Assembly (NCBI GenBank): GCA_025354075.1
Contig: JANXNO010000266.1
Span: forward strand, 1-12,365
Direction: 5' to 3'
DNA length: 12,365 nt
Source: Burkholderiales bacterium
Lineage (GTDB): Bacteria; Pseudomonadota; Gammaproteobacteria; Burkholderiales; Casimicrobiaceae
Shown: piece by piece, positions 1 to 7,625 of the stretch
Numbering within the stretch: position 1 is the first letter of the stretch
How the letters are laid out: each line of letters opens with the position of its first letter
Notes under the pieces: generated by a model
What the model was told of the DNA's origin: nothing
Seen by the model: only the letters and a program-made list of their open reading frames with translations
The model's database searches: none
Program-made: the position numbers and the translations under genes

Positions 1-1001
1 CGTCCACCAAACCCACTCCAACAACGAATCGGGAGCCGCGCGGGTTGCTCTTCGACACGCGAAAAGTGGATACGGAAGTCCGTGCCGTAGTACTTGAAGG
101 CACCTTACCCTACGCAACGATAGTAAAGATTTCGCTTGACATCAGCGCCGATCTCAAGTTGTGGCGGACGCTAGTGTCTGATGCGCCAGTATTCGATTTC
201 GGCAACGACGGCCCAAGCAATCGCCGCATTGCGTTGCCCATCGCGCAGACCTTTAAGGATCAGTATGTGCGGCTCACGTCGAACCTGCCCGGTGGCCCGC
301 AAATCATCGCGTTGACGACCGTTAGCGCGGGTTCGGTGAAGGTGGTGCAACCGGCCGCGATCCCGCTCGGCGCGCCGGTGATCACAGCTGATAACGCAGT
401 CGAATGGACGCTCTCGACTGGCTTCCGCGCGTCCGGCCTGCGCTTGCAAACAACTGCGAACAACACGCTGATGCCCGTGCGCATCCTCACCCGATCACGC
501 GCTGGCGACCCGTGGCAGCCCATCGCGAGCACGGTCGTTTACCGCCTGCCCGGAACGCCCGGTACCGATGGCGTCAACCCGTCGCTGCCCATCAACGCCA
601 CACTCGCATCACAGGTCCGCGTCGAGGCGTTGCGCGGTTACAGCCTGACCGGTGTGCCACTCACGCTAGCGCTGGAATATCCGCCGTTGCAAGTGCTCTT
701 TATCGCGACGGGAGATGGACCGTTTTCGATTGCCACCGGCAAATCGGGGCTTGACACAGCCTCACTGCCCGTCGCGACCTTGATGCCGAACTACGCGCCG
801 GGCGCAGAGTTCGCCACGCCGCTATTGCAAGCCACAAACATCACCGTCGATTCAAAACCACGCACGGCGGGGCAACGCGCCAAGGATTTGCTGGGCGATT
901 GGTTCAACCGCTCTGCGCTGCTGTGGGCGGTGCTGGGTCTGGCGGTCCTAGTGCTGGGTGGCCTCGCGGTTTCGCTACTACGCGCGCCAGTGAAGCGATA
1001 G
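1..1001 (+). CDS. DUF3999-like membrane-anchored protein, 3' part (5' end outside window)
   Basis: The reading frame is open from base 3 to a TAG at 999-1001, with no stop before the TTG at 45, so this is the C-terminal part of a longer protein (333 codons visible). The fold looks beta-rich: alternating hydrophobic strands, short loops and two stretches resembling 'LKLWRTLVSD' and 'QYVRLTSNLP', as in carbohydrate-binding or sandwich-like domains. Near the end (about bases 915-980) there is one strong transmembrane helix (ALLWAVLGLAVLVLGGLAV), followed by a short basic tail RAPVKR. That points to a periplasmic domain anchored by a C-terminal helix with its tail in the cytoplasm. The layout and several short motifs match what I recall of the DUF3999 family, whose members are usually 430-480 residues, so roughly 100-140 residues would be missing. 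The function of the family is unknown. Family assignment is from memory and only moderately sure; that the gene is real is fairly certain. Confidence 0.72.
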   Translation, partial: STKPTPTTNREPRGLLFDTRKVDTEVRAVVLEGTLPYATIVKISLDISADLKLWRTLVSDAPVFDFGNDGPSNRRIALPIAQTFKDQYVRLTSNLPGGPQIIALTTVSAGSVKVVQPAAIPLGAPVITADNAVEWTLSTGFRASGLRLQTTANNTLMPVRILTRSRAGDPWQPIASTVVYRLPGTPGTDGVNPSLPINATLASQVRVEALRGYSLTGVPLTLALEYPPLQVLFIATGDGPFSIATGKSGLDTASLPVATLMPNYAPGAEFATPLLQATNITVDSKPRTAGQRAKDLLGDWFNRSALLWAVLGLAVLVLGGLAVSLLRAPVKR

Positions 1002-1148
1002 GAAGCCTGACCGAGTATTCAGCAACAGCTTTTCTGCGAAATAACCGACTGTCTTGGGGTAGAAGCTTGTTTTATTAATAAATCGACTTAAGTAATTTAT
1101 TGCCATCAGGCCCACGATCAATGGGGCTTTCAGACAAAAGCTAATCAG
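1002..1148. other. Convergent intergenic gap with AT-rich palindrome
   Basis: This gap lies between two genes that read towards each other. It holds a near-perfect AT-rich dyad at 1077-1101: arms AATAAAT (1077-1083) and ATTTATT (1095-1101) around a central self-complementary ACTTAAGT (1086-1093). A weak second stem, GCCC (1110-1113) with GGGC (1124-1127) followed by TTT, lies further on. No classical GC-rich hairpin with a long T-run is present. The region may serve as a weak two-way terminator, but that is inference. Confidence 0.4.
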
Positions 1149-1736
1149 CTAATGCCTCGTTTGCGGAACGAAGGGTGCAGCCACCAGCTGGCGAATACGT
1201 CCAAGCAAGCTGGCGTAGTCAGGGTCGGCCAGATAGTTACTGACCCTTGCATCGCCGCAAAGCGCAAACGCATCGTCCAGTAGCCGCCAGTCTTCAGCGC
1301 TCAGGCAGCGTTCCGCCTGCGGCAATATGAGTTGCTCCTCGATGGCCATATGGTTCATCAGATGCGCAACGTAGCTGCCGCACGCGGACTCAAATCTTGC
1401 ACGGCGCGTCCATCCGATCATCTCCCAAGCCAGCAACAAATGCTGCAGGTGGCGTGCGGACGCTTCGCTCTGTGCGTGATCCTGGTCGAGCAGGCGCACG
1501 GCGTCGGCTGCATCCTGCGACGCGGTGGCCACTTTTGGGAACAACAGCCTGGACTCTTTCGGATGATGCTGAGCTTCGTGAAACTCGTCGATACAGAAAA
1601 ATATTGCCCGTAGCGCTGTGAAGTAGTCAGACGTTGGGTTGCCGGGTCCGCGCTCAACCAGCGCCAACATGGAGCGCAACATAACGCCAAGCGCAGAATG
1701 CTCCTCTCGAATGATGCGCACACTTTGATGAGGCAT
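1149..1736 (-). CDS. Hemerythrin-like (HHE) domain protein, copy 1
   Basis: A 195-residue all-alpha protein with the spaced His/Glu pattern of the hemerythrin/HHE cation-binding family. Candidate di-iron ligands are H13 (in REEH), H57/H58 and E61 (HHPKE), H87 (DQDH), and H129 and E133 (HMAIEE). Known members bind O2, NO or iron, or protect or repair iron centres; which applies here cannot be read from sequence. I chose the ATG at 1734-1736 over the one at 1740-1742. The motif AGGGAG lies 7 bases before it, whereas only one base would separate it from the upstream ATG, and this start gives a protein exactly as long as the neighbour and aligning without gaps. It lies 33 bases downstream of copy 2 and is probably co-transcribed with it. 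By hand count about 104 of 195 residues are identical between the two copies. The C-terminal 30 residues diverge most. Confidence 0.9.
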   Translation of the reverse strand: MPHQSVRIIREEHSALGVMLRSMLALVERGPGNPTSDYFTALRAIFFCIDEFHEAQHHPKESRLLFPKVATASQDAADAVRLLDQDHAQSEASARHLQHLLLAWEMIGWTRRARFESACGSYVAHLMNHMAIEEQLILPQAERCLSAEDWRLLDDAFALCGDARVSNYLADPDYASLLGRIRQLVAAPFVPQTRH

Positions 1737-1769
1737 ACTCATACTCCCTGTCCGGAAAAGCGTCCGGCG

Positions 1770-2357
1770 TTACGCGTCTTCGCCCACGCCGATGGGGGCG
1801 GGTGCGTTCAGCACAATCTGCGCAAACAGACGCTGGTAGGCCGGATCCGCAGGGTACTTCCCGGATAGCGGATCGCGATTGCTTTCAAAGGCGTCATCCA
1901 GTTCCCGCCACTCCTCCGCGCTCAACCACTGCTGCGCTTCGGGCAGTATCACCGTTTCTTCGAGCTGCATGTGATCAAGATAAAAATTGACGTAGCGCAG
2001 GCACGCCCCTTCGAATGCGCCGCGCCGCGTCTCGCCAATCAACTCCCACGCCAGCAGCAAATGCTGAAGCTCGCGCACCGCCGCTTCGCCCCGCGCGTGA
2101 TCGCGGTCGAGCCTTTTAACAGCCTCGGCAGCATGGTGCGACGCTTGCGCGACTTTCGGAAACAGCAACTCTGTTTCCTTTGGATGATGCAGTCGCTCGG
2201 GAAACTCATCCACATAAAACAGCATCGCACGCAACACCGCGAAGAAGCGATCCGCATCCTTCTTGGGTCCGCGCTCTACCATGAGCTGGAGCGATCGCAA
2301 CAACGCCGCCAGCGCGGCGTGCTCTTCGCGGATGATGCGCAGACTGGCATGCGACAT
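1770..2357 (-). CDS. Hemerythrin-like (HHE) domain protein, copy 2
   Basis: A 195-residue protein of the hemerythrin/HHE family and the promoter-proximal gene of the pair. Candidate metal ligands fall at the same residue numbers as in copy 1: H13, H57/H58, E61, H87, H129, E133. The invariant surroundings are RIIREEH, HHPKE, LLFPKV, LQHLLLAWE and ILP. The predicted activity is binding of O2, NO or iron at a non-haem di-iron site in the cytoplasm; no signal peptide is seen. The frame could be extended to a TTG at 2414, but that start has no ribosome binding site, while the ATG at 2355-2357 follows GGGGAG at 9-base spacing and matches the N-terminus of copy 1. An FNR/Dnr-like site lies 66-79 bases upstream, suggesting oxygen or NO control. 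The pair is a tandem duplication old enough to have diverged to about 53% identity. Confidence 0.9.
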   Translation of the reverse strand: MSHASLRIIREEHAALAALLRSLQLMVERGPKKDADRFFAVLRAMLFYVDEFPERLHHPKETELLFPKVAQASHHAAEAVKRLDRDHARGEAAVRELQHLLLAWELIGETRRGAFEGACLRYVNFYLDHMQLEETVILPEAQQWLSAEEWRELDDAFESNRDPLSGKYPADPAYQRLFAQIVLNAPAPIGVGEDA

Positions 2358-2592
2358 GTGAGCTCTCCCCAACCGAACCGTAATGAATGAGCGCAGAATC
2401 GCATATGCACGCAAAATTAATATTGATTTGGGTCAGCATATTGGGTGCTGCCAGAAATTCGTTTTTCGGATGAAGTGCATGGCACGGAGCGCGCAGCAAC
2501 CGGAATGCAGGCGCAATTGTGGGCACACCGCAAGGCCGCGATTCGCGCGACAAACGGATTTATAGACGTGCCCTTTACTAGAATCCTCAAGG
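2358..2592. promoter_or_regulatory. Divergent promoter region between hemerythrin pair and threonine ammonia-lyase
   Basis: These 235 bases must contain the promoters of both the leftward hemerythrin pair and the rightward ilvA-like gene. The part at 2411-2440 is markedly AT-rich and holds an FNR-like box (listed separately). For the rightward gene the best -10-like hexamers are TAGAAT at 2579-2584 and TATAGA at 2561-2566; neither has a convincing -35 partner. No riboswitch, attenuator or small gene is apparent. Confidence 0.45.
2423..2436 (-). promoter_or_regulatory. FNR/Dnr-like operator upstream of the hemerythrin genes
   Basis: On the plus strand the site reads TTGAT-TTGG-GTCAG, matching 8 of the 10 defined positions of the FNR/Dnr consensus TTGAT-N4-ATCAA (left half perfect, right half 3 of 5). 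On the hemerythrin strand, a start of transcription at the A of 2388 would place the site centre at exactly -41.5, with a weak -10 hexamer GATTCT at 2400-2395. That is the usual geometry of a class II CRP/FNR-activated promoter. The right half-site is imperfect and the -10 match is only 3 of 6, so this is a candidate. Confidence 0.35.
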
Positions 2593-3825
2593 ATGAACCC
2601 AAGTAACGACCTCCCCATCCAGCTGGCCGACGTGCAAGCCGCCCGCGACAGAATCGCTGGCGCGGTGGCACACACACCCTGCCTGCATTCGAAAACACTG
2701 TCGCGCATTTTTGAGTGCGAGGTGTGGCTAAAGTTTGAAAATTTGCAGTTCACCGCGAGCTTCAAGGAGCGCGGTGCGCTGAACAAGCTTTTGCTGCTGA
2801 CGGCCGCCGAAAAATCAAGCGGCGTGATCGCCATGAGCGCAGGCAATCATGCGCAAGGCGTGGCCTATCACGCCGGACGGCTTGGCATTCCAGCAATCAT
2901 CGTGATGCCTGCCTACACCCCCTACATCAAGGTGCGCAACACCGAGGGCCATGGGGCCAAAGTGATCCTGTTTGGCACGACGCTGGCCGAAGCCTCGCTG
3001 CATGCGCGCGAGCTGGCAGCAAAGCATCACTACACGTTCGTTCATCCGTTTGACGATCCGCACATCATCGCCGGACAGGGCACCCTGGCCCTTGAAATGC
3101 TGGAAAGCGCGCCGCATCTCGACACGCTGGTCGTTCCGGTCGGTGGCGGCGGCTTGCTGGCGGGTTGCGCCGTTGCCGCACGTGCAGTCAAGCCGGACAT
3201 CGAAATCATTGGCGTGGAGTCGACAACCTTTCCTGCGATGGCGCAACGATTGCGCGGACAGGAAGTGCGCGTCGGCACAGAGACGATTGCCGAAGGCCTG
3301 GCGGTGCGCGACATTGGCGAACTGCCGCTGACGATTGTGCGCGCGCTGGTCAACGATGTGATTCTGGTAGATGAGTCGACGATTGAAGAGGCCATCGCGC
3401 TATTGATCGACGTTGAAAAAACCGTGACTGAAGGTGTAGGTGTAGTGGGGATCGCAGCGCTGTTGCAGCACCGCGGGCGCTTTGTTGGCAAGACCGTAGG
3501 TGTAGTGTTGTGCGGCGGCAATATCGACTCGCGCATTCTCGCCAGCATCCTGATGCGCAACCTCGTGCGTGAAGGCCGTCTGGTGCGCGTTCGCGTCAGC
3601 CTGCCGGATATCGCTGGCTCACTCGCCAAGCTCACCAAGGTGGTCGGCGACGCGGGGGTCAATGTCGTGGACGTGGAACACCAGCGTTTGTTTGGCGTGT
3701 TTAGCGTAAAGTCCACCGAGGTCGAGCTGACGCTTGAAACACGGGATCGTAATCATGTGACGCAGTTGCTCGCAGAGCTTGAGTTGCATGGGTTTGCGGC
3801 ACATCTGCTGGGGGCTACCGATTGA
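2593..3825 (+). CDS. ilvA: Threonine ammonia-lyase (threonine dehydratase), short ACT-domain form
   Basis: A 410-residue cytoplasmic PLP enzyme that deaminates L-threonine (and usually serine) to 2-oxobutyrate and ammonia. The fold-type II catalytic domain covers about residues 10-320. The PLP Schiff-base lysine is K58 in SFKERGA, the cofactor-binding loop SAGNHAQG is at 82-89, and the phosphate-binding glycine loop GGGGLL is at 184-189. The motif VLCGGNID closes the domain. A single C-terminal ACT domain (about 330-405, beginning VRVRVSLPDIAGSLAKL) marks the roughly 400-residue class, not the roughly 500-residue two-ACT-repeat biosynthetic IlvA of E. coli. Regulation by isoleucine or another ligand through this domain is likely but not readable here. 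The ATG is preceded by AAGG almost directly, so the ribosome site is poor. The gene heads a two-gene unit with the hydrolase downstream. It could equally be named tdcB-like; the enzyme class is secure. Confidence 0.93.
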   Translation: MNPSNDLPIQLADVQAARDRIAGAVAHTPCLHSKTLSRIFECEVWLKFENLQFTASFKERGALNKLLLLTAAEKSSGVIAMSAGNHAQGVAYHAGRLGIPAIIVMPAYTPYIKVRNTEGHGAKVILFGTTLAEASLHARELAAKHHYTFVHPFDDPHIIAGQGTLALEMLESAPHLDTLVVPVGGGGLLAGCAVAARAVKPDIEIIGVESTTFPAMAQRLRGQEVRVGTETIAEGLAVRDIGELPLTIVRALVNDVILVDESTIEEAIALLIDVEKTVTEGVGVVGIAALLQHRGRFVGKTVGVVLCGGNIDSRILASILMRNLVREGRLVRVRVSLPDIAGSLAKLTKVVGDAGVNVVDVEHQRLFGVFSVKSTEVELTLETRDRNHVTQLLAELELHGFAAHLLGATD

Positions 3826-4739
3826 TGCTGCCTGAGAACATGTGCTTCATTGAACGCGACTGGCTATCGGCCAATCACGTCATGTTTTGTGACGGCGATA
3901 GTGCGACATTGATCGATTCGGGCTATGGCAAATTCAACGACGTCACGATTGAAAAAGTAGATGCCGCGTTGAGTGGTTGGGGCCACCCTTCGCTTGATCG
4001 CATCGTCAACACACACATCCACAGCGACCACATTGGCGGCAACGCAGCGCTGCAGCGGCTGCACGCGGGTTGCTCAATCACGGTGCCCGTCGATGAGCAA
4101 CCGGCACTTGTCAATTGGGATGCACCAGAGCAGATGTTGACGTACGCCGATCAGGAGGCTGAGCGCTTCGCGTGGGACGATGTGATTGAGCCGGGGCAAA
4201 CAGTGTCGCTGGGTGGCGAGTCGTGGCAGGCGATTGCCACACCGGGGCACGACATGGGGTCGCTGGTGTTTTATTCAGCGAAATTGCGCATCCTGATTTC
4301 GGCGGATGCGCTGTGGGAAACTAGCTCTGGTTTTGTGCCGCCGCAAGCCATTGATCCGGAGCCGCTCGCTGCGCAACGCGCAACCTTCAAACGGTTAGCC
4401 GAGCTTGACGTGGCGCTGGTAATTCCGGGTCACGGCCCGATGTTCACCGACTATTCGGGTGCGCTGAAACGAGCGAACGAGAAACTGGAACTGTTCGCCA
4501 CCGACGACCTGCGTATTGCCAAAAACGTGGTCAAGGGCATGTTCATTTATTCGATGATGTGGCGCGGTGGTATGCCAGTGGTCGATCTGCCAGCTTACGT
4601 TGCACGCATCGGCGTGCATCGTGACTACAACGCGCAATTTTTCAAAATGAGTGATGAGGGATATGCTGACTGGTTGCTTGGCGAGGCCGTGCGCGCAAGT
4701 AAAGTACGCATCGAAAATGACGCAATCGTCAGCGTTTAA
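3825..4739 (+). CDS. Metallo-beta-lactamase-fold hydrolase
   Basis: A 304-residue cytoplasmic protein with the complete MBL metal set: HxHxDH at residues 64-69 (H64, H66, D68, H69), H142 in TPGHDMGS, D161 in SADALW and H203 in PGHGP, as expected for a two-metal (usually zinc) site of the glyoxalase II-like type. About 95 helical residues follow the last ligand and probably shape the substrate pocket. The ATG at 3825 shares its A with the TGA of the threonine ammonia-lyase gene, so translation is probably coupled; a TTG one codon earlier is also open. A GGGGG run about 10 bases upstream may act as ribosome site. The substrate is unknown: thioesters such as S-acyl-glutathione, lactones and nucleotides are all possible in this superfamily. 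The gene ends with an 11-base tail-to-tail overlap with the methyltransferase on the other strand. Confidence 0.87.
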   Translation: MLPENMCFIERDWLSANHVMFCDGDSATLIDSGYGKFNDVTIEKVDAALSGWGHPSLDRIVNTHIHSDHIGGNAALQRLHAGCSITVPVDEQPALVNWDAPEQMLTYADQEAERFAWDDVIEPGQTVSLGGESWQAIATPGHDMGSLVFYSAKLRILISADALWETSSGFVPPQAIDPEPLAAQRATFKRLAELDVALVIPGHGPMFTDYSGALKRANEKLELFATDDLRIAKNVVKGMFIYSMMWRGGMPVVDLPAYVARIGVHRDYNAQFFKMSDEGYADWLLGEAVRASKVRIENDAIVSV

Positions 4740-5253
4740 TCGCTGCGATTTTTTGTTTTACGGCGAACGGTTGAGCCGCTGCGTCGAAGTCATCGCCCTC
4801 CTCAAAAGCGATGACGCGAAGCGTGTCTCGCGTTAACGTCAGCAACTCATTGGAGCGTAAAAGAAAATCCGGTCGCGACGGTTTGCCGTATCGCTCGTTG
4901 CCATCCATGAATGTCTCGTAAAGCAGCACACCACCCGGTTTGATCGTTGCGAGTAACGCTGTAAATCTGGGTCGCCAGAGGTAGTTGCACACGATGATGG
5001 CATCGAACGACGACGGCGCATAAGGCCATGCGTCGGTTTCGATATCTCGGCACTCAACTGAGACATTGTGGGTCGTCGCAAGCGATTGCAGCGCGGCAGC
5101 GTCGCGATCGACGGCGGTTACGCGTGCTCCGCGCCCTGCGAAAAAGCGTGCGTGGCGGCCGTGACCGCAGGCAACGTCGATGACACCTGAAGCGGGTGCT
5201 ATCAACATCGCGTGATCAACAAACCACGGACTTGGCGTTTCTTGTGAATGCAT
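4729..5253 (-). CDS. Class I SAM-dependent methyltransferase
   Basis: A 174-residue Rossmann-type methyltransferase. Motif I is VIDVACGHGRHARFFA (residues 24-39), which binds SAM. An acidic residue ending strand 2 (AVDRD, D49) contacts the ribose, and an FDAIIVCNYLWRP stretch forms the motif IV region. PSRPDFLL followed by an NELL segment is a recurring signature of a small proteobacterial group that I recall as uncharacterised or TehB-like. The substrate is unknown. I chose the ATG at 5251-5253; the frame stays open upstream to 5316, but that extension only translates the intergenic palindrome (giving the artefact PLPRAGEG). No good ribosome site precedes the ATG. It lies 62 bases downstream of maeB on the same strand, with the palindrome between them, so read-through from maeB is possible but perhaps reduced. 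Confidence 0.85.
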   Translation of the reverse strand: MHSQETPSPWFVDHAMLIAPASGVIDVACGHGRHARFFAGRGARVTAVDRDAAALQSLATTHNVSVECRDIETDAWPYAPSSFDAIIVCNYLWRPRFTALLATIKPGGVLLYETFMDGNERYGKPSRPDFLLRSNELLTLTRDTLRVIAFEEGDDFDAAAQPFAVKQKIAAIKR

Positions 5254-5272
5254 CGGAAATCTATGATCTAGC

Positions 5273-5296
5273 CCCTCTCCCGCGCGCGGGAGAGGG
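5273..5296. repeat. 24-base perfect GC-rich palindrome (REP-like)
   Basis: The arms CCCTCTCCCGCG (5273-5284) and CGCGGGAGAGGG (5285-5296) are exact reverse complements over 12 bases each. The element fills much of the 62-base gap between maeB and the methyltransferase gene. Palindromes of this CCCTCTCCC/GGGAGAGGG type are, from memory, scattered in intergenic regions of many proteobacterial genomes and are the source of spurious PLPRAGEG peptides. In RNA it forms a very stable hairpin that could end or pause maeB transcription or protect its 3' end; there is no T-run, so classical termination is not shown. Confidence 0.8.
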
Positions 5297-5315
5297 AACA
5301 AACCACAAAAAACCA

Positions 5316-7604
5316 CTACCGCGCGTTATTGGCATCCACCACCGCCAGTGCCGTCATGTTGACAATTCTGCGCACTGTGGCGCTCGGCGTCAGGATATGA
5401 ACAGGCTTTGAGCAACCCAAAAGAATCGGGCCGATCGCAACGTTATTGCCAGCACCCGTCTTCAGCAAGTTGTATGAAATGTTCGCCGCGTCGATGTTCG
5501 GGAATACGAGCAAATTGGCTGAACCGGTCAATGGTGAATCAGAAATCACAGTGCGACTGCCCTCGTCCAGCGCGCCGTCTCCGTGCATTTCGCCGTCGAC
5601 CTCAAGCGCCGGAGAGCGCTCGCGTATCAGTGCCAGCGCTTCACGCATTTTGAGCGCGGACGGCGTGTTCGCCGTCCCGAAATTTGAGTGCGACAGAAGC
5701 GCTACTTTCGGCGTAATACCGAAGCGTTGCAGCTCGTCTGCCGCCATCAACGTGATCTCCGCGATCTGCTCGGCAGTAGGGTCGTAGTTGACATGCGTGT
5801 CAACGAGGAACAGCAAGCGACCGGGCAACATGAGCCCGTTCATGGCAGCGTACTCGTGCGCGCCTTTGCGCAGTCCGAGCACTTGATCGATGTAGTGCAA
5901 ATGAATGTCGTGCGTGCCGTAGGTGCCGCAGATCATGGCGTCGGCGTCGCCTTTCTTCACCATCATCGCGCCGATCAGCGACAGGCGGCGGCGCATCTCG
6001 ATTTTGGCGAGCGGCTGCGTCACGCCAGCACGCTGCGTGAGGCGGTGATACTCCTGCCAGTAATCGCGGAAGCGGCTGTCTTGCTCGGGGTTGATGAGTT
6101 CAATGTCCACGCCCGGTTTCATACGCAGGCCGAATTGCTCCAGCCGCTTTTCGAACACAGCAGGCCGCGCGATCAGGATCGGTTTGGCGATGCCTTCGTC
6201 GATGACGACTTGCACCGCACGCATTACGCGCTCGTCTTCGCCCTCAGCAAACACCACGCGACACGGCGTCTTGCGAGCCGCGTCGAAGATCGGCTTCATG
6301 ACAGCGCCGGAGTGATACACAAACTGCGCGAGCTGCTGTTTGTACGCGTCGAAATCCTTGATTGGACGCGTGGCCACGCCCGAGTCCATCGCGGCCTTGG
6401 CAACCGCTGGCGCGATGCGCACGATGAGGCGCGGATCGAACGGTTTTGGAATCAAATATTCAGGACCGAACGACAGCGATCCGGTGTCACCATACGCGGC
6501 GGCAACTTGATCGTTTTGCTCGGCCATCGCGAGATCGGCAATGGCTTTGACCGCAGCAACTTTCATCGCTTCATTCACCACGGTCGCGCCGACATCGAGT
6601 GCGCCCCGAAAGATGAACGGAAAGCAGAGAACGTTGTTCACCTGATTTGGATAATCGCTGCGCCCAGTGGCAATGATTGCATCCGGGCGTGCTGCTTTCG
6701 CGAGGTCAGGCATGATCTCCGGCTCGGGGTTGGCGAGCGCGAGAATCAACGGACTCTTGGCCATTTTTGCAAGCCACTCAGGCTTCAACACGCGCGCAGC
6801 AGACAGGCCAAGAAACACGTCGGCACCGTCAAGCAACTGATCGACCGTGCGCAGATCCGTCACCTGTGCGTAGCGCGCCTTGTTGTCGTCCATTTCTTCA
6901 ACGCGGCCCTTCCAGACCACGCCTCTGATGTCCGACACCCAGATGTTTTCCTGCTTGATGCCAATGGCAACCAGCATGTCCAGGCACGCCAGCGCTGCAG
7001 CGCCCGCACCCGAACACACGAGCTTCACGTCTTCAGGCTTTTTGCCGACGACGCGCAAACCGTTGGTGACTGCTGCCCCAACGATGATGGCGGTGCCGTG
7101 TTGATCGTCATGAAAGACCGGAATCTTCATGCGCTCGCGCAACTTTTTCTCCACGTAGAAGCATTCAGGCGCCTTGATATCTTCAAGGTTGATACCGCCA
7201 AAGGTGGGCTCCATCGCCGCAATGATGTCCACCAGCTTGTCCGGATCAAGCTCATTCAACTCAATGTCAAAGCAGTCAATGCCGGCAAACTTTTTGAATA
7301 GAACGGCCTTGCCTTCCATCACCGGTTTCGCCGCGAGCGGGCCGATATTGCCCAGGCCCAACACGGCCGTGCCGTTAGTGACGACGCCGACCAGATTGCC
7401 GCGCGCCGTCATGTTGTAGGACTCAGCCGGATCACGAACGATCTCTTCGCATGCGAACGCCACACCGGGCGAATACGCCAGTGCCAGATCGCGCTGGTTA
7501 GTCATCGTCTTGGTCGCGCTGATCTCCAGCTTGCCCGGTTTCGGGTAGCGGTGATAGTCAAGCGCGGCTTCCTTAAGCGATAGCACTTTGGTGGTGTCGG
7601 TCAT
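5316..7604 (-). CDS. maeB: NADP-dependent malic enzyme with phosphotransacetylase-like domain
   Basis: A 762-residue cytoplasmic enzyme, the usual MaeB length, that oxidatively decarboxylates malate to pyruvate and CO2 and generates NADPH. The malic enzyme N-terminal domain (about 15-160) carries SPGVA (45-49), the catalytic lysine K99 in [11 protein letters not shown], and acidic metal ligands E141, D142 and, in HDDQHGTA, D167. The nucleotide-binding domain (about 165-400) has GAGAAA at 199-204. A phosphate acetyl/butyryl-transferase domain fills about 430-755; in characterised MaeB proteins it mainly serves as an acetyl-CoA-responsive regulatory and oligomerisation module, and I infer the same here. 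The ATG is preceded by AAGGCGGAG at good spacing. The gene is probably transcribed alone or with the downstream methyltransferase. A TTGGA-N8-TCCAA dyad lies 22-39 bases upstream of the start. The preference for NADP is assigned from family, not from a visible residue. Confidence 0.95.
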   Translation of the reverse strand: MTDTTKVLSLKEAALDYHRYPKPGKLEISATKTMTNQRDLALAYSPGVAFACEEIVRDPAESYNMTARGNLVGVVTNGTAVLGLGNIGPLAAKPVMEGKAVLFKKFAGIDCFDIELNELDPDKLVDIIAAMEPTFGGINLEDIKAPECFYVEKKLRERMKIPVFHDDQHGTAIIVGAAVTNGLRVVGKKPEDVKLVCSGAGAAALACLDMLVAIGIKQENIWVSDIRGVVWKGRVEEMDDNKARYAQVTDLRTVDQLLDGADVFLGLSAARVLKPEWLAKMAKSPLILALANPEPEIMPDLAKAARPDAIIATGRSDYPNQVNNVLCFPFIFRGALDVGATVVNEAMKVAAVKAIADLAMAEQNDQVAAAYGDTGSLSFGPEYLIPKPFDPRLIVRIAPAVAKAAMDSGVATRPIKDFDAYKQQLAQFVYHSGAVMKPIFDAARKTPCRVVFAEGEDERVMRAVQVVIDEGIAKPILIARPAVFEKRLEQFGLRMKPGVDIELINPEQDSRFRDYWQEYHRLTQRAGVTQPLAKIEMRRRLSLIGAMMVKKGDADAMICGTYGTHDIHLHYIDQVLGLRKGAHEYAAMNGLMLPGRLLFLVDTHVNYDPTAEQIAEITLMAADELQRFGITPKVALLSHSNFGTANTPSALKMREALALIRERSPALEVDGEMHGDGALDEGSRTVISDSPLTGSANLLVFPNIDAANISYNLLKTGAGNNVAIGPILLGCSKPVHILTPSATVRRIVNMTALAVVDANNAR

Positions 7605-7625
7605 GGGCTCCGCCTTATTTCATCT

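Noticed and set aside
1971..2390. A 139-codon rightward open frame opposite hemerythrin copy 2
   Set aside because: It is antisense to a well-supported conserved gene, has no ribosome site or recognisable domain.
3435..3506. The 12-base direct repeat GTAGGTGTAGTG at 3435 and 3495, 60 bases apart
   Set aside because: Both copies lie in frame inside the threonine ammonia-lyase gene and encode Val/Gly-rich strands of the fold; probably coincidence of codon choice.
5254..5316. N-terminal extension of the methyltransferase to 5316
   Set aside because: The extra residues (including PLPRAGEG) only translate the intergenic palindrome, and the conserved region begins after the ATG at 5253.
5688..7301. 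A 537-codon rightward open frame opposite maeB
   Set aside because: It lies wholly inside the maeB coding region on the other strand, is rich in His, Arg and Gln as expected of an antisense frame in GC-rich DNA, and resembles no family; maeB itself is certain.
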